DNA of 36,092 nt from an uncultured bacterium (GTDB taxonomy: Bacteria > Bacteroidota > Bacteroidia > Bacteroidales > Rikenellaceae). Made by a program: the position numbers and the translations under genes. The stretch lies in assembly GCA_905214725.1 (NCBI GenBank), contig CAJMNH010000017.1:1-36092 (forward strand), read 5' to 3'. Of this stretch, positions 7,782-15,115 are shown one piece after another. Below the pieces are notes generated by a model. The model searched no databases, was not told where the DNA came from, and saw nothing but the letters and a program-made list of their open reading frames with translations. Each line of letters begins with the position of its first letter. The first letter of the stretch is position 1.

Positions 7782-7934
7782 CGTTTTCGATAAGCCGAGC
7801 GCAGAGCCGAAGTTGTTCGAGCTGTGCCGAGGCGAGAAAACGACTGCAAAAAGCGAACGTTTTCGATAAGCCGGGCGCAGAGCCGAACTTGTTCAGGCTA
7901 TGCCGAGGCGAGAAAACGACTGCAAAAAAGCAAA
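7782..7934. repeat. Two tandem copies of a 76-base palindromic repeat between xseA and xseB
   Basis: Unit 1 is 7782-7857 and unit 2 starts at 7858, both opening with CGTTTTCG. Each folds into one long imperfect hairpin: CGTTTTC pairs with GAAAACG, GCGCAG with CTGTGC, GCC with GGC, and the tip AGCCGAA.. with ..TTCGAGCT (unit 1) or AGCCGAA.. with TTCAGGCT (unit 2). Several differences between the copies keep or shift pairing at the tip, which suggests that structure matters. It starts right after the xseA stop and ends 7 bases before xseB. Confidence 0.85.
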
Positions 7935-7941
7935 CGGAACA

Positions 7942-8133
7942 ATGGATAAAAAGGAACTTACCTATGCCGAAGCGATGGCCGAGATCGAGTCCATCCTCGC
8001 CAAATTCCGCGATGAAGAGATGTCGGTCGACGCGTTGGCCGCCGAGGTCAAACGCGCCACGACGCTCATCGCCTTTTGTCGCAAGCGGTTGTTGAAGGCC
8101 GAGTCCGACGTGAAAAAGATCACGGAGGAATGA
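7942..8133 (+). CDS. xseB: Exodeoxyribonuclease VII small subunit
   Basis: 63 residues. M-D-K-K-E-L-T-Y-A-E-A-M-A-E-I-E-S-I-L-A-K-F is the family's opening pattern, followed by the second helix with V-D-A-L-A-A-E-V-K-R-A and a C-terminal C-R-K-R-L-L-K-A-E segment. The ATG at 7942 gives the usual length; an upstream in-frame ATG at 7900 lies inside the repeat and is unlikely. Several small subunits coat the coiled-coil arm of each XseA. The stop overlaps the next gene's start (ATGA), so the two are translationally coupled. Confidence 0.93.
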   Translation: MDKKELTYAEAMAEIESILAKFRDEEMSVDALAAEVKRATTLIAFCRKRLLKAESDVKKITEE

Positions 8134-8894
8134 AGCGACTGATCCGCTGGATGCTTAACCATGTGCCGCGTCCCGTGTTGCAACGCGTTGCGGGGTGGGC
8201 TGTGCCCGTTGCGGGCGTGTTTTATTTGGGCCGCGGGCGCGAATGTCCCGTTTGCGGCGCGCGTCGTCGTCGGTTCCTTCCCTACGGTTATGTCGTTTCA
8301 CGCGCCGACGCCCTTTGTCCGTCGTGCCTGTCGTTGGAGCGGCACCGCCTGCTGTGGCTTTATCTTACGCGCGAGACCGATCTGCTCGACCGACCGCAGC
8401 GGATTCTGCATATCGCTCCCGAGGTGTGCCTGATGAAACGGCTGCGGCGGCAGGCCGCCGACTATACGACGGCCGATCTGGAGAGTCCGCTGGCGCAGCT
8501 GCATTTCGACGTGCAGCGCATTCCGCTGCCGGACGCCTCCTTCGACGTGCTGATCTGCAACCACTTGCTCGAACATGTGGCCGACGACCGCCGTGCGCTC
8601 GGAGAGTTTTATCGCATCCTGCGTCCCGGAGGCTGGGGCATCCTGCTTTCGCCCGTCGACCGGTCGCGGGCGGCGACCTTCGAGGACGATTCGATCGCCG
8701 ATCCGGCCGAGCGAACCCGCATCTTCGGGCAGTACGATCATCGACGCCTCTATGGCCGCGATTACGGCGACCGGTTGCGCGAGGCGGGTTTTGCGGTCGA
8801 GGAGATCGACTATGCCGCGCGCTTCACCGAGACCGAACGGCGGCTTTATGCGTTGCCCGCCGATTGGATTTACGTCGTGCGAAAAGAGGCGTGA
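8130..8894 (+). CDS. SAM-dependent methyltransferase with N-terminal zinc ribbon
   Basis: 254 residues from the ATG overlapping the xseB stop. Cys39-x2-Cys42 and Cys63-x2-Cys66 form a four-Cys zinc-ribbon-like pair ahead of the enzyme domain. The class I methyltransferase core follows: I-L-H-I-A-P-E (motif I variant), F-D-V-L-I-C-N-H-L-L-E-H-V, then E-F-Y-R-I-L-R-P-G-G-W-G, typical of the Methyltransf_11 type. The substrate is not evident; such proteins often sit in cell-envelope or glycan loci. A strong terminator closes the operon. Confidence 0.85.
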   Translation: MKRLIRWMLNHVPRPVLQRVAGWAVPVAGVFYLGRGRECPVCGARRRRFLPYGYVVSRADALCPSCLSLERHRLLWLYLTRETDLLDRPQRILHIAPEVCLMKRLRRQAADYTTADLESPLAQLHFDVQRIPLPDASFDVLICNHLLEHVADDRRALGEFYRILRPGGWGILLSPVDRSRAATFEDDSIADPAERTRIFGQYDHRRLYGRDYGDRLREAGFAVEEIDYAARFTETERRLYALPADWIYVVRKEA

Positions 8895-8915
8895 TCGGCC
8901 TTCGGGCATGTTATC

Positions 8916-8953
8916 GACAGCTCCAGATACCGATTCTGGAGCTGTCGTTTTTT
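8916..8953 (+). terminator. Terminator of the xseAB-methyltransferase operon
   Basis: A 12-bp perfect stem (GACAGCTCCAGA at 8916-8927 with its complement at 8935-8946), a 7-base loop, then GTTTTTTATC. Confidence 0.85.
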
Positions 8954-9058
8954 ATCTTCCGCATTCGGAATGGGACGTATTTGTTACTTGATCGTGTCTT
9001 AATGGAATATTTTATATCCTGAAAATAATATTGTGCGCTCTCTTTTTGTCCGAAAAAG

Positions 9059-9090
9059 TTGCAGAATCAAAATATAGTTTCGTATATTTG
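9059..9090 (+). promoter_or_regulatory. Promoter of the two LRR lipoproteins
   Basis: TTG at 9059-9061, a 21-base spacer and TATATTTG at 9083-9090. The resulting leader is about 180 bases. I see no riboswitch-like structure in it; short frames there have no protein-like character. Confidence 0.65.
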
Positions 9091-9279
9091 TGATAACCAA
9101 CCTTCAAACTACCCTCTCCGATGGGACAATTGCGTCGATATGCATTGTCGCCGATGCCAATGGGACCGATCCGGCGTATGGAATCGGTCCCTGCATTTCG
9201 ACCGTTCCGTTTTCGACAGCCCTCCCTTTGTGGTTTTTTGAAGTATTCCTTTTTGCAAATCTTCTGAAATCGTATGCCT

Positions 9280-10125
9280 ATGAAATCTGTTTTCTCTTGG
9301 AAAAGTTTGTGCTGCTTGCTCTGCTTCGCACTGCTTGCCGGCTGTTCGAAAGACGATGCCGAGCCGGACGACGTGTTGCCGCCGCTCGTCTGGCCCGACG
9401 ATATCGCGACGGCGATTCCCAGTGAGGAATTCCGCAAATATTGTCTCTACCTTGCCGATAAAGATCGGGATGGAAAAATTTCGAAGGACGAAGCGTTGGG
9501 TGTCGAGAAGTTGTATACGAACGCCGTCACGAGTGCGATCAATCTTAATCGGGTATCGTCGCTTTCGGGAATACAGTATTTTTCCAATCTCAGGGAGTTT
9601 TGGTGGAACAAGGCAGGATTGGTAAGCGCCGATTTGGCGTACAATACCCGATTGGAGTCGATCGTGTGCTGCGCGGGGAGTTCATTCATGCGATTACGGT
9701 TTCCGGCCACGGAAACCTTGACAACGGTTTTGTTGAGTGACAATCCGTCGCTTCGGGAAGTGGATCTTTCAGGATGTCCGAAGTTAAAGGAGCTTAACTG
9801 CAACGCTCTCAGTACAAGTGCGGTAGCTTTGGATGTGCTGAATTTGCCGCAGAGCGCGGACCTGGAGTTTTTAAGGATTGCCCTGACTGCGAACGGATCC
9901 TATGCGGATGTACTCGATAGATGTCCGAATCTCAAGATTCTCGAATGTTGTTTCTGTCGACAGAAAACGCTCGATCTGACTCGGCTTCCCGGATTGGAAA
10001 CGCTGATGCTGGAGAATCCGATTGCATTAAAAACAATAAGACTGAAGAGGGGCTGCCCTGCGCAGGTTCCGGAGGGAATCGTAAATCGCGAAGGAGAAGA
10101 GATCGAAGTCGTATACATGGATTGA
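9280..10125 (+). CDS. Surface-type lipoprotein with EF-hand-like loop and leucine-rich repeats (short paralogue)
   Basis: 281 residues from the ATG at 9280. This start is preferred to the ATG at 9274 because the paralogue downstream aligns at M-K here. The lipobox L-L-A-G-C gives Cys22; the following S-K-D-D resembles the Bacteroidetes signal for export of lipoproteins to the cell surface. Residues 60-71 (D-K-D-R-D-G-K-I-S-K-D-E) are a full EF-hand/dockerin-type calcium loop. Then come irregular leucine-rich repeats (L-R-E-V-D-L-S-G-C-P-K-L-K-E-L-N-C). It ends in V-P-E-G...V-V-Y-M-D, shared with its neighbour. The function is unknown; adhesion or binding is a guess. Confidence 0.85.
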   Translation: MKSVFSWKSLCCLLCFALLAGCSKDDAEPDDVLPPLVWPDDIATAIPSEEFRKYCLYLADKDRDGKISKDEALGVEKLYTNAVTSAINLNRVSSLSGIQYFSNLREFWWNKAGLVSADLAYNTRLESIVCCAGSSFMRLRFPATETLTTVLLSDNPSLREVDLSGCPKLKELNCNALSTSAVALDVLNLPQSADLEFLRIALTANGSYADVLDRCPNLKILECCFCRQKTLDLTRLPGLETLMLENPIALKTIRLKRGCPAQVPEGIVNREGEEIEVVYMD

Positions 10126-10139
10126 AGTAGGATTTGCTT

Positions 10140-11606
10140 ATGAAAAATTATTGGCTGATTAGTCTGTGTGCGACGATTTGTTTTGCGGCAGGCTGTTCGA
10201 AAGATGACGAGGGGTTGGTTTATCCGCCCGATGTAGCTGCAGAGATTCCAGACGCGGAATTTCGATTATTCTGTTTGGGTGTGGCCGATGCGAATTTCGA
10301 CGGAACGATTTCCAAGGAGGAGGCGCTGGCCGTAACGAAACTGAACTGTATTCCGACATCGGCCTATGTCGAGCGGTTTGCGAGCCTCGAAGGGTTGAAA
10401 TATTTTGCCAATCTCGAAGAGCTGGATTGTTCCCGCCAACGGCTTACATCGCTCGATGTTTCGGGAAATACCCGCTTGCGAAAACTTGTTTGTCCCCGAA
10501 ATCATTTGATTTCACTCGATTTGACCCGTAATTTCGCATTGGAGACGGTCAATTGCGTAATGAATGAACTTACAGAACTACGACTTCCTGCGTCGGAAGC
10601 ATTGATTGCCGTGGCTTGTGAGCACAATAGCCTGACGTCATTGGAGGTATCGCAGTGTCCTGCTTTGAAATCGTTGAGTTGCGAATCGAATCGACTGACG
10701 AAACTGGATGTCCGCTCGTTGGACAAACTGGAATATCTCACCTGCCCCGGAGTTGAGGTTCTGGATGTAATGAATTGTTCCGAATTGAATGCGTTGGCGG
10801 TTTTTGGCGGAGGTTTGTCGAAACTGGATTTGTCGCACAACCCCAAGTTAAGTGGCTTGATGTGCGACGGTGTGTCTCTCGAACGACTCGATCTGTCGCA
10901 TAATTCTACTTTGTCGCAGTTAGGACTGTCTGGAATGAAAACGTTGAAAGCGATCGATGTGACGGGATGCACCGAATTGGATGCATTGTATTGTTACGGA
11001 ACTGTATGTACGACTCTCGACCTGTCCGGTTGCAAGAAACTGAAGAGTATAGATATCAGACAGGCCCCTATCGGAACACTCCTTCTGCCCGAATCGGATG
11101 TGTTAAGGGATCTGAAATTACATGAAATCGAAATCGAGCGGCTGGATCTCTCCATGTATGCGGATTCTCCGCAGATCTCCCTGTCGCTCCGAAAGAATTC
11201 CGAATTGCGGAATGTGATTCTTCCGGCGAGTTTACATGTTTTCGATTGTGTCGATTGTCCGCACCTCGAAATATTGGATCTGACGGGTTGCGAAAAATTG
11301 ACCAGATGTACTTGTACAGGCAGCAGTGTAAGCGCACTCGATTTTTCTCATTGTACGGAATATTCGTCCTTCTCCCCTTTGGTTTGTTCCGATAATAAAC
11401 TCGTATCGTTGCAGCTGCCTCCGAAAGCCTATCATGTGAAGTGTTTTGGAAATTTGTTGGAGGAAATCGATATCTCGGTTTGTCAAGGTATGGGTATCAG
11501 CCGTTTGCAATGTCAGCCGATGGAGACGCTCAAACGGATTCGTCTGCGGCGGGATCAGAAGTCGGCGACAGTGCCGGAAGGTGTCGAACTGGTTTTCGTG
11601 GATTGA
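10140..11606 (+). CDS. Surface-type lipoprotein with EF-hand-like loop and cysteine-rich leucine-rich repeats (long paralogue)
   Basis: 488 residues from the ATG at 10140 (an in-frame TTG at 10134 is less likely). Lipobox A-A-G-C, Cys19, again followed by S-K-D-D. Residues 50-61 (D-A-N-F-D-G-T-I-S-K-E-E) are an EF-hand-type loop. From about residue 80 to 465 the protein is built of repeats of about 21 residues of the form L-x-x-L-x-C-x-x-N-x-L-x-x-L-D-(L/V)-S, with Cys often in the ladder position, as in the internalin J type. It lies 14 bases after the short paralogue and shares its transcript, its signal peptide type and its C-terminal V-P-E-G...V-D. The pair probably arose by duplication, with the repeat number diverging. 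Confidence 0.88.
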   Translation: MKNYWLISLCATICFAAGCSKDDEGLVYPPDVAAEIPDAEFRLFCLGVADANFDGTISKEEALAVTKLNCIPTSAYVERFASLEGLKYFANLEELDCSRQRLTSLDVSGNTRLRKLVCPRNHLISLDLTRNFALETVNCVMNELTELRLPASEALIAVACEHNSLTSLEVSQCPALKSLSCESNRLTKLDVRSLDKLEYLTCPGVEVLDVMNCSELNALAVFGGGLSKLDLSHNPKLSGLMCDGVSLERLDLSHNSTLSQLGLSGMKTLKAIDVTGCTELDALYCYGTVCTTLDLSGCKKLKSIDIRQAPIGTLLLPESDVLRDLKLHEIEIERLDLSMYADSPQISLSLRKNSELRNVILPASLHVFDCVDCPHLEILDLTGCEKLTRCTCTGSSVSALDFSHCTEYSSFSPLVCSDNKLVSLQLPPKAYHVKCFGNLLEEIDISVCQGMGISRLQCQPMETLKRIRLRRDQKSATVPEGVELVFVD

Positions 11607-11623
11607 TCTCGGGCTTATAAAAT

Positions 11624-11670
11624 GGACGCCGAACCTAAAACTGGTTCGGCGTCCGTCGTTTATTTTATTT
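11624..11670 (+). terminator. Terminator of the LRR lipoprotein operon
   Basis: 12-bp perfect stem (GGACGCCGAACC at 11624-11635 with its complement at 11643-11654), 7-base loop, then GTCGTTTATTTTATTT. Confidence 0.85.
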
Positions 11671-11756
11671 GGCAGAGCGTGCCTCGTGCTCTTACAATCC
11701 GTGCATCGGCGTAGAAGGCGTCAACGGAAAGACGCGCTCTCGGTCTGCCGCTATTA

Positions 11757-13148
11757 TCAGATTCTGACTTTGCGGTCGCTTTTGCGGCTCTGTTCGGCGC
11801 GGAAACCCATGATGTGGCTCTCGACCGAAATATCTATCGGACTGCTCAGATAGGACGGGTCGTTTTTTGCTACGGCCGTCACGAAATCGCGCGCCAGCGC
11901 AAGGTCGCCGCCGCCGTGGCCGTGATCGGCGTATCCTTCCGCTTCTTCGATCTTCTTGGGATCCCATACGGAGGTTTTACGGGTGCGGAAATCGGTGACC
12001 GTGAATTTCGACATGTCGCCGACGATCTCGCCCTTGGTTCCCATGATCTGCGTGCGGCGGCCTCCGCGCGCCATGAACGCCTCCATCGAGAAGGCGGCCG
12101 TCACGCCGTTTTCGAATACCATGTTGGCCACGTAGTGGTCGCATTGGTCATTGTCCATCTGGAAGACGCAGCGGCCGTAGTCGGTTCGCTCCAAACGGCG
12201 GCGTATCTCCTCGTCGCGCGCCGGCTGTTCGCGCGGCAGATCGTCGAACACTCTGAGGTGTGCGTGCTTGCGCACGTAGATGTCGATGGCCGAATAGGGG
12301 CACTCGGCCTCATGCGGACATCCGTCCGTACAGCGTTTGGGAGCGCCTTCGGGTTTGTTGGCTTCGGTGAAATACATCAGATCGCCGTAGGCCGAGATCG
12401 ACTTGCAGGGCGATCCCACCAGCCAGCGGATGATATCGAGGTCGTGGCACGATTTGGCCAGAATGATCGGCGTCGTCTTTTTGGAGTTGTGCCAGTTGCC
12501 GCGCACGTAGGAGTGCGCCATATGTGCGTACTGGATCGGTTCCAGATGTTGAATGCTGACCAGCCGGCCGATCCGGCCCGAATCGATCGTCTCTTTGAGC
12601 GCGATGAAATAGGGCGCGTAACGCAGCACGTGGCAGACGCCGACGATGGCCTTCTTTTTCAGTGCCAGATCGCGGATGGCCGTGCACTCCTTTTCGGTAG
12701 GAGCGATCGGTTTCTCGAGCAGGAGGTGGTATCCCGCTTCCAGCGCCTTCATGGCGGGAGCGTAGTGCAGGTCGTCGGGCAGGCTGACCACGACCGCATC
12801 GGCGAATTTCGCCACCTCGAAAGCTTCCGACCAGTCGTTGAACTGGTACTGTTTCTCGATGCCGTGCTCTTTGGCCATCTTCTGCTGGCGGAACTTGTTG
12901 ATGTCGGCCACGCCGATCACCTGCATGCACTCGGGAAATCGTTTGGCGTAAGAGGCATAGGTGTTTCCCCGGCTGCCGGCGCCGAGAATGACGACGGTTA
13001 CGGGCCGGTCTACCTCTGCTTTCAGCCCTCGGATCGTACTTTTGAGGTGTTTTTCATCCTTTGCAAGTCCTTCCGCGAATGTTGTGGGAGCGACGGCCGC
13101 TCCTACGACGGAGAGTCCCATCAATCTCAGAAATTCCAATCGGTTCAT
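11757..13148 (-). CDS. Exported Gfo/Idh/MocA-family oxidoreductase
   Basis: 463 residues from the ATG at 13148. The N-terminus (N-R-L-E-F-L-R-L-M-G-L-S-V-V-G-A-A) resembles the Tat-type leaders common in this family but lacks the twin arginines, so the export route is unclear. The Rossmann motif is V-I-L-G-A-G-S-R-G; L-L-L-E-K-P-I supplies the conserved Lys, and C-H-D-L-D-I-I-R-W the catalytic-site His/Asp of the C-terminal domain. An insert C-T-D-G-C-P-H-E-A-E-C-P-Y-S carries three cysteines. Such enzymes act on sugars or inositols with NAD(P); some relatives are glycosidases (GH109), but I do not see enough to assign that. The gene stands alone behind its own promoter. Confidence 0.88.
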   Translation of the reverse strand: MNRLEFLRLMGLSVVGAAVAPTTFAEGLAKDEKHLKSTIRGLKAEVDRPVTVVILGAGSRGNTYASYAKRFPECMQVIGVADINKFRQQKMAKEHGIEKQYQFNDWSEAFEVAKFADAVVVSLPDDLHYAPAMKALEAGYHLLLEKPIAPTEKECTAIRDLALKKKAIVGVCHVLRYAPYFIALKETIDSGRIGRLVSIQHLEPIQYAHMAHSYVRGNWHNSKKTTPIILAKSCHDLDIIRWLVGSPCKSISAYGDLMYFTEANKPEGAPKRCTDGCPHEAECPYSAIDIYVRKHAHLRVFDDLPREQPARDEEIRRRLERTDYGRCVFQMDNDQCDHYVANMVFENGVTAAFSMEAFMARGGRRTQIMGTKGEIVGDMSKFTVTDFRTRKTSVWDPKKIEEAEGYADHGHGGGDLALARDFVTAVAKNDPSYLSSPIDISVESHIMGFRAEQSRKSDRKVRI

Positions 13149-13184
13149 TGTTCGGGTTTTGTAGTTAAAAATCAGGTTCGTTTG

Positions 13185-13214
13185 CAAATTTAATCAAAAC
13201 CATGGAATATGCAA
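13185..13214 (-). promoter_or_regulatory. Promoter of the Gfo/Idh/MocA gene
   Basis: Minus strand: TTG (13212-13214), 19-base spacer, TAAATTTG (13185-13192), a perfect -7 box. The leader is about 30 bases. Confidence 0.7.
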
Positions 13215-13240
13215 GAACCTGTTCTGCCGGAAAATTCATT

Positions 13241-13278
13241 AAAAAAGCATCTCCCGACTCGTCAAGGGTCGGGAGATG
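13241..13278 (-). terminator. Terminator of folE
   Basis: 11-bp perfect stem (CATCTCCCGAC and its complement, 13248-13258 and 13268-13278), 9-base loop, followed on the minus strand by CTTTTTTAATG. It lies 24 bases after the folE stop. Confidence 0.85.
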
Positions 13279-13301
13279 GCTATCTGTCGAATGGATGCGG
13301 T

Positions 13302-13898
13302 TTACCGGATCAGTTCCATGAACTCTTCGCGTGTGCGGTGGTCGCGCAGGAAGATGCCCGTGAAGGCCGAGGTAGTGGTCGAGGAGTCCTGTTTCTCGAC
13401 GCCGCGCATCTGCATGCACATGTGGCTCGCCTCGATCACGACGGCTACGCCCAGCGGATGCAGCGCCTCCTGAATGCAGTCGCGGATCTGCACCGTCAGC
13501 CGCTCCTGCACTTGCAGACGGCGCGCAAAGCACTCCACTACGCGCGCCACCTTCGACAGCCCCGTAATGTAGCCGTCGGGGATGTAGGCTACGTGCGCCT
13601 TGCCGTAGAAGGGGAGCATGTGGTGTTCGCAGAGCGAGTAGACCTCGATGTCGCGTACGAGCACCATCTGCTTGTACTCTTCGCGGAACATGGCCGAAAG
13701 GAGGATGTCGCGCGGGTCTTCGGCGTAGCCCTTGGTCATGAAGGCCATCGCCTTGGCCACCCGTTCGGGGGTTTTGAGCAGTCCCTCGCGTGCGGGATCT
13801 TCACCCAGCAGCCGCAGGACGGCGGCATAGTGCTCGCTCAGTTCGGCGATCGCCGCAGGGTCGTATATCTCCTGTTTTTCGTATAATTTCTTTTCCAT
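13302..13898 (-). CDS. folE: GTP cyclohydrolase I
   Basis: 198 residues, the usual length of the type I enzyme. G-L-x-K-T-P-E-R-V-A-K-A marks the N-terminal region, C-E-H-H-M-L-P-F-Y-G-K-A-H-V-A-Y-I-P carries zinc ligands Cys and His, G-L-S-K-V-A-R follows, and H-M-C-M-Q-M-R-G-V supplies the third zinc ligand and the catalytic His. It converts GTP to 7,8-dihydroneopterin triphosphate, the first step toward folate and related pterins, in the cytoplasm. It is a single-gene unit with its own promoter and terminator. The -7 box ends only 7 bases before the ATG, so the mRNA may be nearly leaderless. Confidence 0.97.
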   Translation of the reverse strand: MEKKLYEKQEIYDPAAIAELSEHYAAVLRLLGEDPAREGLLKTPERVAKAMAFMTKGYAEDPRDILLSAMFREEYKQMVLVRDIEVYSLCEHHMLPFYGKAHVAYIPDGYITGLSKVARVVECFARRLQVQERLTVQIRDCIQEALHPLGVAVVIEASHMCMQMRGVEKQDSSTTTSAFTGIFLRDHRTREEFMELIR

Positions 13899-13905
13899 AG
13901 CGGTG

Positions 13906-13913
13906 CAAAGATA
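13906..13913 (-). promoter_or_regulatory. -7 box of folE
   Basis: Minus strand TATCTTTG, a perfect match. A T-run (GTTTTTTC at about 13933-13941) occupies the -33 position. Transcription would start about 1-4 bases before the ATG. Confidence 0.55.
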
Positions 13914-13927
13914 CGATTAAGGTGAGA

Positions 13928-13957
13928 GAAAAAGAAAAAACGACTGTTTTCTTTTTC
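13928..13957. terminator. AT-rich inverted repeat between the HD gene and folE
   Basis: GAAAAAGAAAA (13928-13938) and TTTTCTTTTTC (13947-13957) are exact complements around an 8-base loop. It could end the minus-strand operon finishing at 14012, but the stem is all A/T-rich and overlaps the folE -33 area. Confidence 0.35.
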
Positions 13958-14011
13958 CGAACCGCAGTATCTACGGCGCAGTCGAAGATAACGATTTCGG
14001 GCGAATCCGCG

Positions 14012-14602
14012 CTATTTTTCCGTATCGTTCGGCGTCCTCCGCCGCGACGCCTCGATTTTCTGCCGGCTTACGTCGTTGGCGGCCTCTTTGAGCCGCCGCA
14101 GGTAGTCCGACCACGCCACTTCGTCGGCACCGTAGGAGATGTTCAGTTCGTATTCGAGCGGCAGCCACGTGGCGATGTCGGCCTCGTTGTGCTGAATCAC
14201 CGCTTCGAGTTTGTCGAGCGCCTTGTAGAGTTTGGCTTCGGGCGTCGCCAGCGCCTCCATTTCAGCGTAGAGCGACCGCCATTCGGCGCGCAGCGGTTCG
14301 GGCAGGGTCTCGACCCATTCGGCGAGTACCGCCGCTTCGTGCGTTTCGTCCTGCCGTCGCTTCTCGAAGGCGGGGATGTCGCCCGTGAAGGCTTCGCCCA
14401 GATCGTGCACGAGGCACATGCGCACCACGCGGTCGCAGTTCACGTCGGGGAATTCGTCGGCTGCCAACAGCGCCATGAGCGCCAGCCGCCAACTGTGTTC
14501 CGCCACGCTTTCGTGACGACCCGTCGAAGTCCACGAGTGGCGCGTATTGCATTTGAGCCGTTCGGCGACGGCCAAAATCTCCAGCAATCGTTCGGGTTTC
14601 AT
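14012..14602 (-). CDS. HD-domain phosphohydrolase (YfbR/HDDC2-like)
   Basis: 196 residues. R-H-E-S-V-A-E-H-S-W gives His36, V-H-D-L-G-E gives His66-Asp67 and Glu70, and F-T-G-D-I-P follows; this is the YfbR/HDDC2 pattern of metal-dependent 5'-deoxynucleotidases. A later Asp in L-D-K-L-E-A completes the H..HD..D set. The likely role is dephosphorylating nucleotide monophosphates in the cytoplasm, though the substrate is not proven by sequence. It starts 3 bases after the S4 gene's stop, so the two form one transcript. Confidence 0.85.
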   Translation of the reverse strand: MKPERLLEILAVAERLKCNTRHSWTSTGRHESVAEHSWRLALMALLAADEFPDVNCDRVVRMCLVHDLGEAFTGDIPAFEKRRQDETHEAAVLAEWVETLPEPLRAEWRSLYAEMEALATPEAKLYKALDKLEAVIQHNEADIATWLPLEYELNISYGADEVAWSDYLRRLKEAANDVSRQKIEASRRRTPNDTEK

Positions 14603-14605
14603 CGG

Positions 14606-14998
14606 CTATTCCTCCTCGTAAAAGACTTCGTCCATAAGCGAATCCAGTTCGCGCCGCTCCTTCTTGGTCGGCCGTCCCGTGCCGCGGTCGCGGAAGACGA
14701 AGACCGTTTCGCGCGGCGCGCTGAGTTTGTCCAGCTCCTCCTGCGGGGTGATGTTGAGACAGTAGGCCGCGACGTTTTTGGCCGGCTGGCGGCTCGTCAC
14801 CAGATCGAGCACCTTGTATTGATAGACGACGGGCATCCGCTTCACGGCGATCACGTCGCCGATTTTCACCTCGCGCGAGGGTTTGCACGTTGCGCCGCCC
14901 ACCGTCACGCGGTTGGTGCGGATCGCCTCGGCGGCGTCGCTGCGCGTCTTGAAGATGCGCACCGCCCACAGGTATTTGTCCAGTCTTACCTCTTCCAT
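14606..14998 (-). CDS. S4-domain RNA-binding protein (Hsp15-like)
   Basis: 130 residues. The start E-V-R-L-D-K-Y-L-W-A-V-R-I-F-K-T-R-S-D-A-A-E-A-I and V-x-V-G-G-A-T-C-K-P-S-R-E-V-K-I-G-D are a textbook S4 domain (about 3-65), with the basic tail and R-P-T-K-K-E-R-R-E-L-D of HslR/Hsp15. In E. coli Hsp15 binds stalled 50S subunits with peptidyl-tRNA; the same role is inferred here. No promoter box is evident in the 117-base gap upstream, so it may be transcribed with the methyltransferase gene. Confidence 0.9.
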   Translation of the reverse strand: MEEVRLDKYLWAVRIFKTRSDAAEAIRTNRVTVGGATCKPSREVKIGDVIAVKRMPVVYQYKVLDLVTSRQPAKNVAAYCLNITPQEELDKLSAPRETVFVFRDRGTGRPTKKERRELDSLMDEVFYEEE

Positions 14999-15115
14999 CG
15001 TTTTTCCGTATTCAAAAAAGTCTCACAGTTTGCATCGGGGCGCTCCCTCCGTGTCTTCTGCCGCTCTCCGCCCCTTTAAAACGCCCGAACCCGATAATCC
15101 GCTGCCGAAATCCCG

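Noticed and set aside
7782..7934. CRISPR array
   Set aside because: Only two adjacent near-identical units with no spacers between them; no CRISPR elsewhere in the window.
7763..8095. Open frame across the xseA end, the repeat pair and xseB
   Set aside because: It translates the palindromic repeat in an alternative frame; xseA and xseB explain the region.
9091..9273. Riboswitch or small gene in the leader of the LRR lipoproteins
   Set aside because: No conserved riboswitch core or convincing short coding frame could be seen.
10134..10139. TTG start for the long LRR lipoprotein
   Set aside because: The ATG six bases later gives the standard M-K lipoprotein leader and matches the paralogue.
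11814..13193. Plus-strand open frame of 459 codons
   Set aside because: Antisense to the Gfo/Idh/MocA gene, with no family resemblance.
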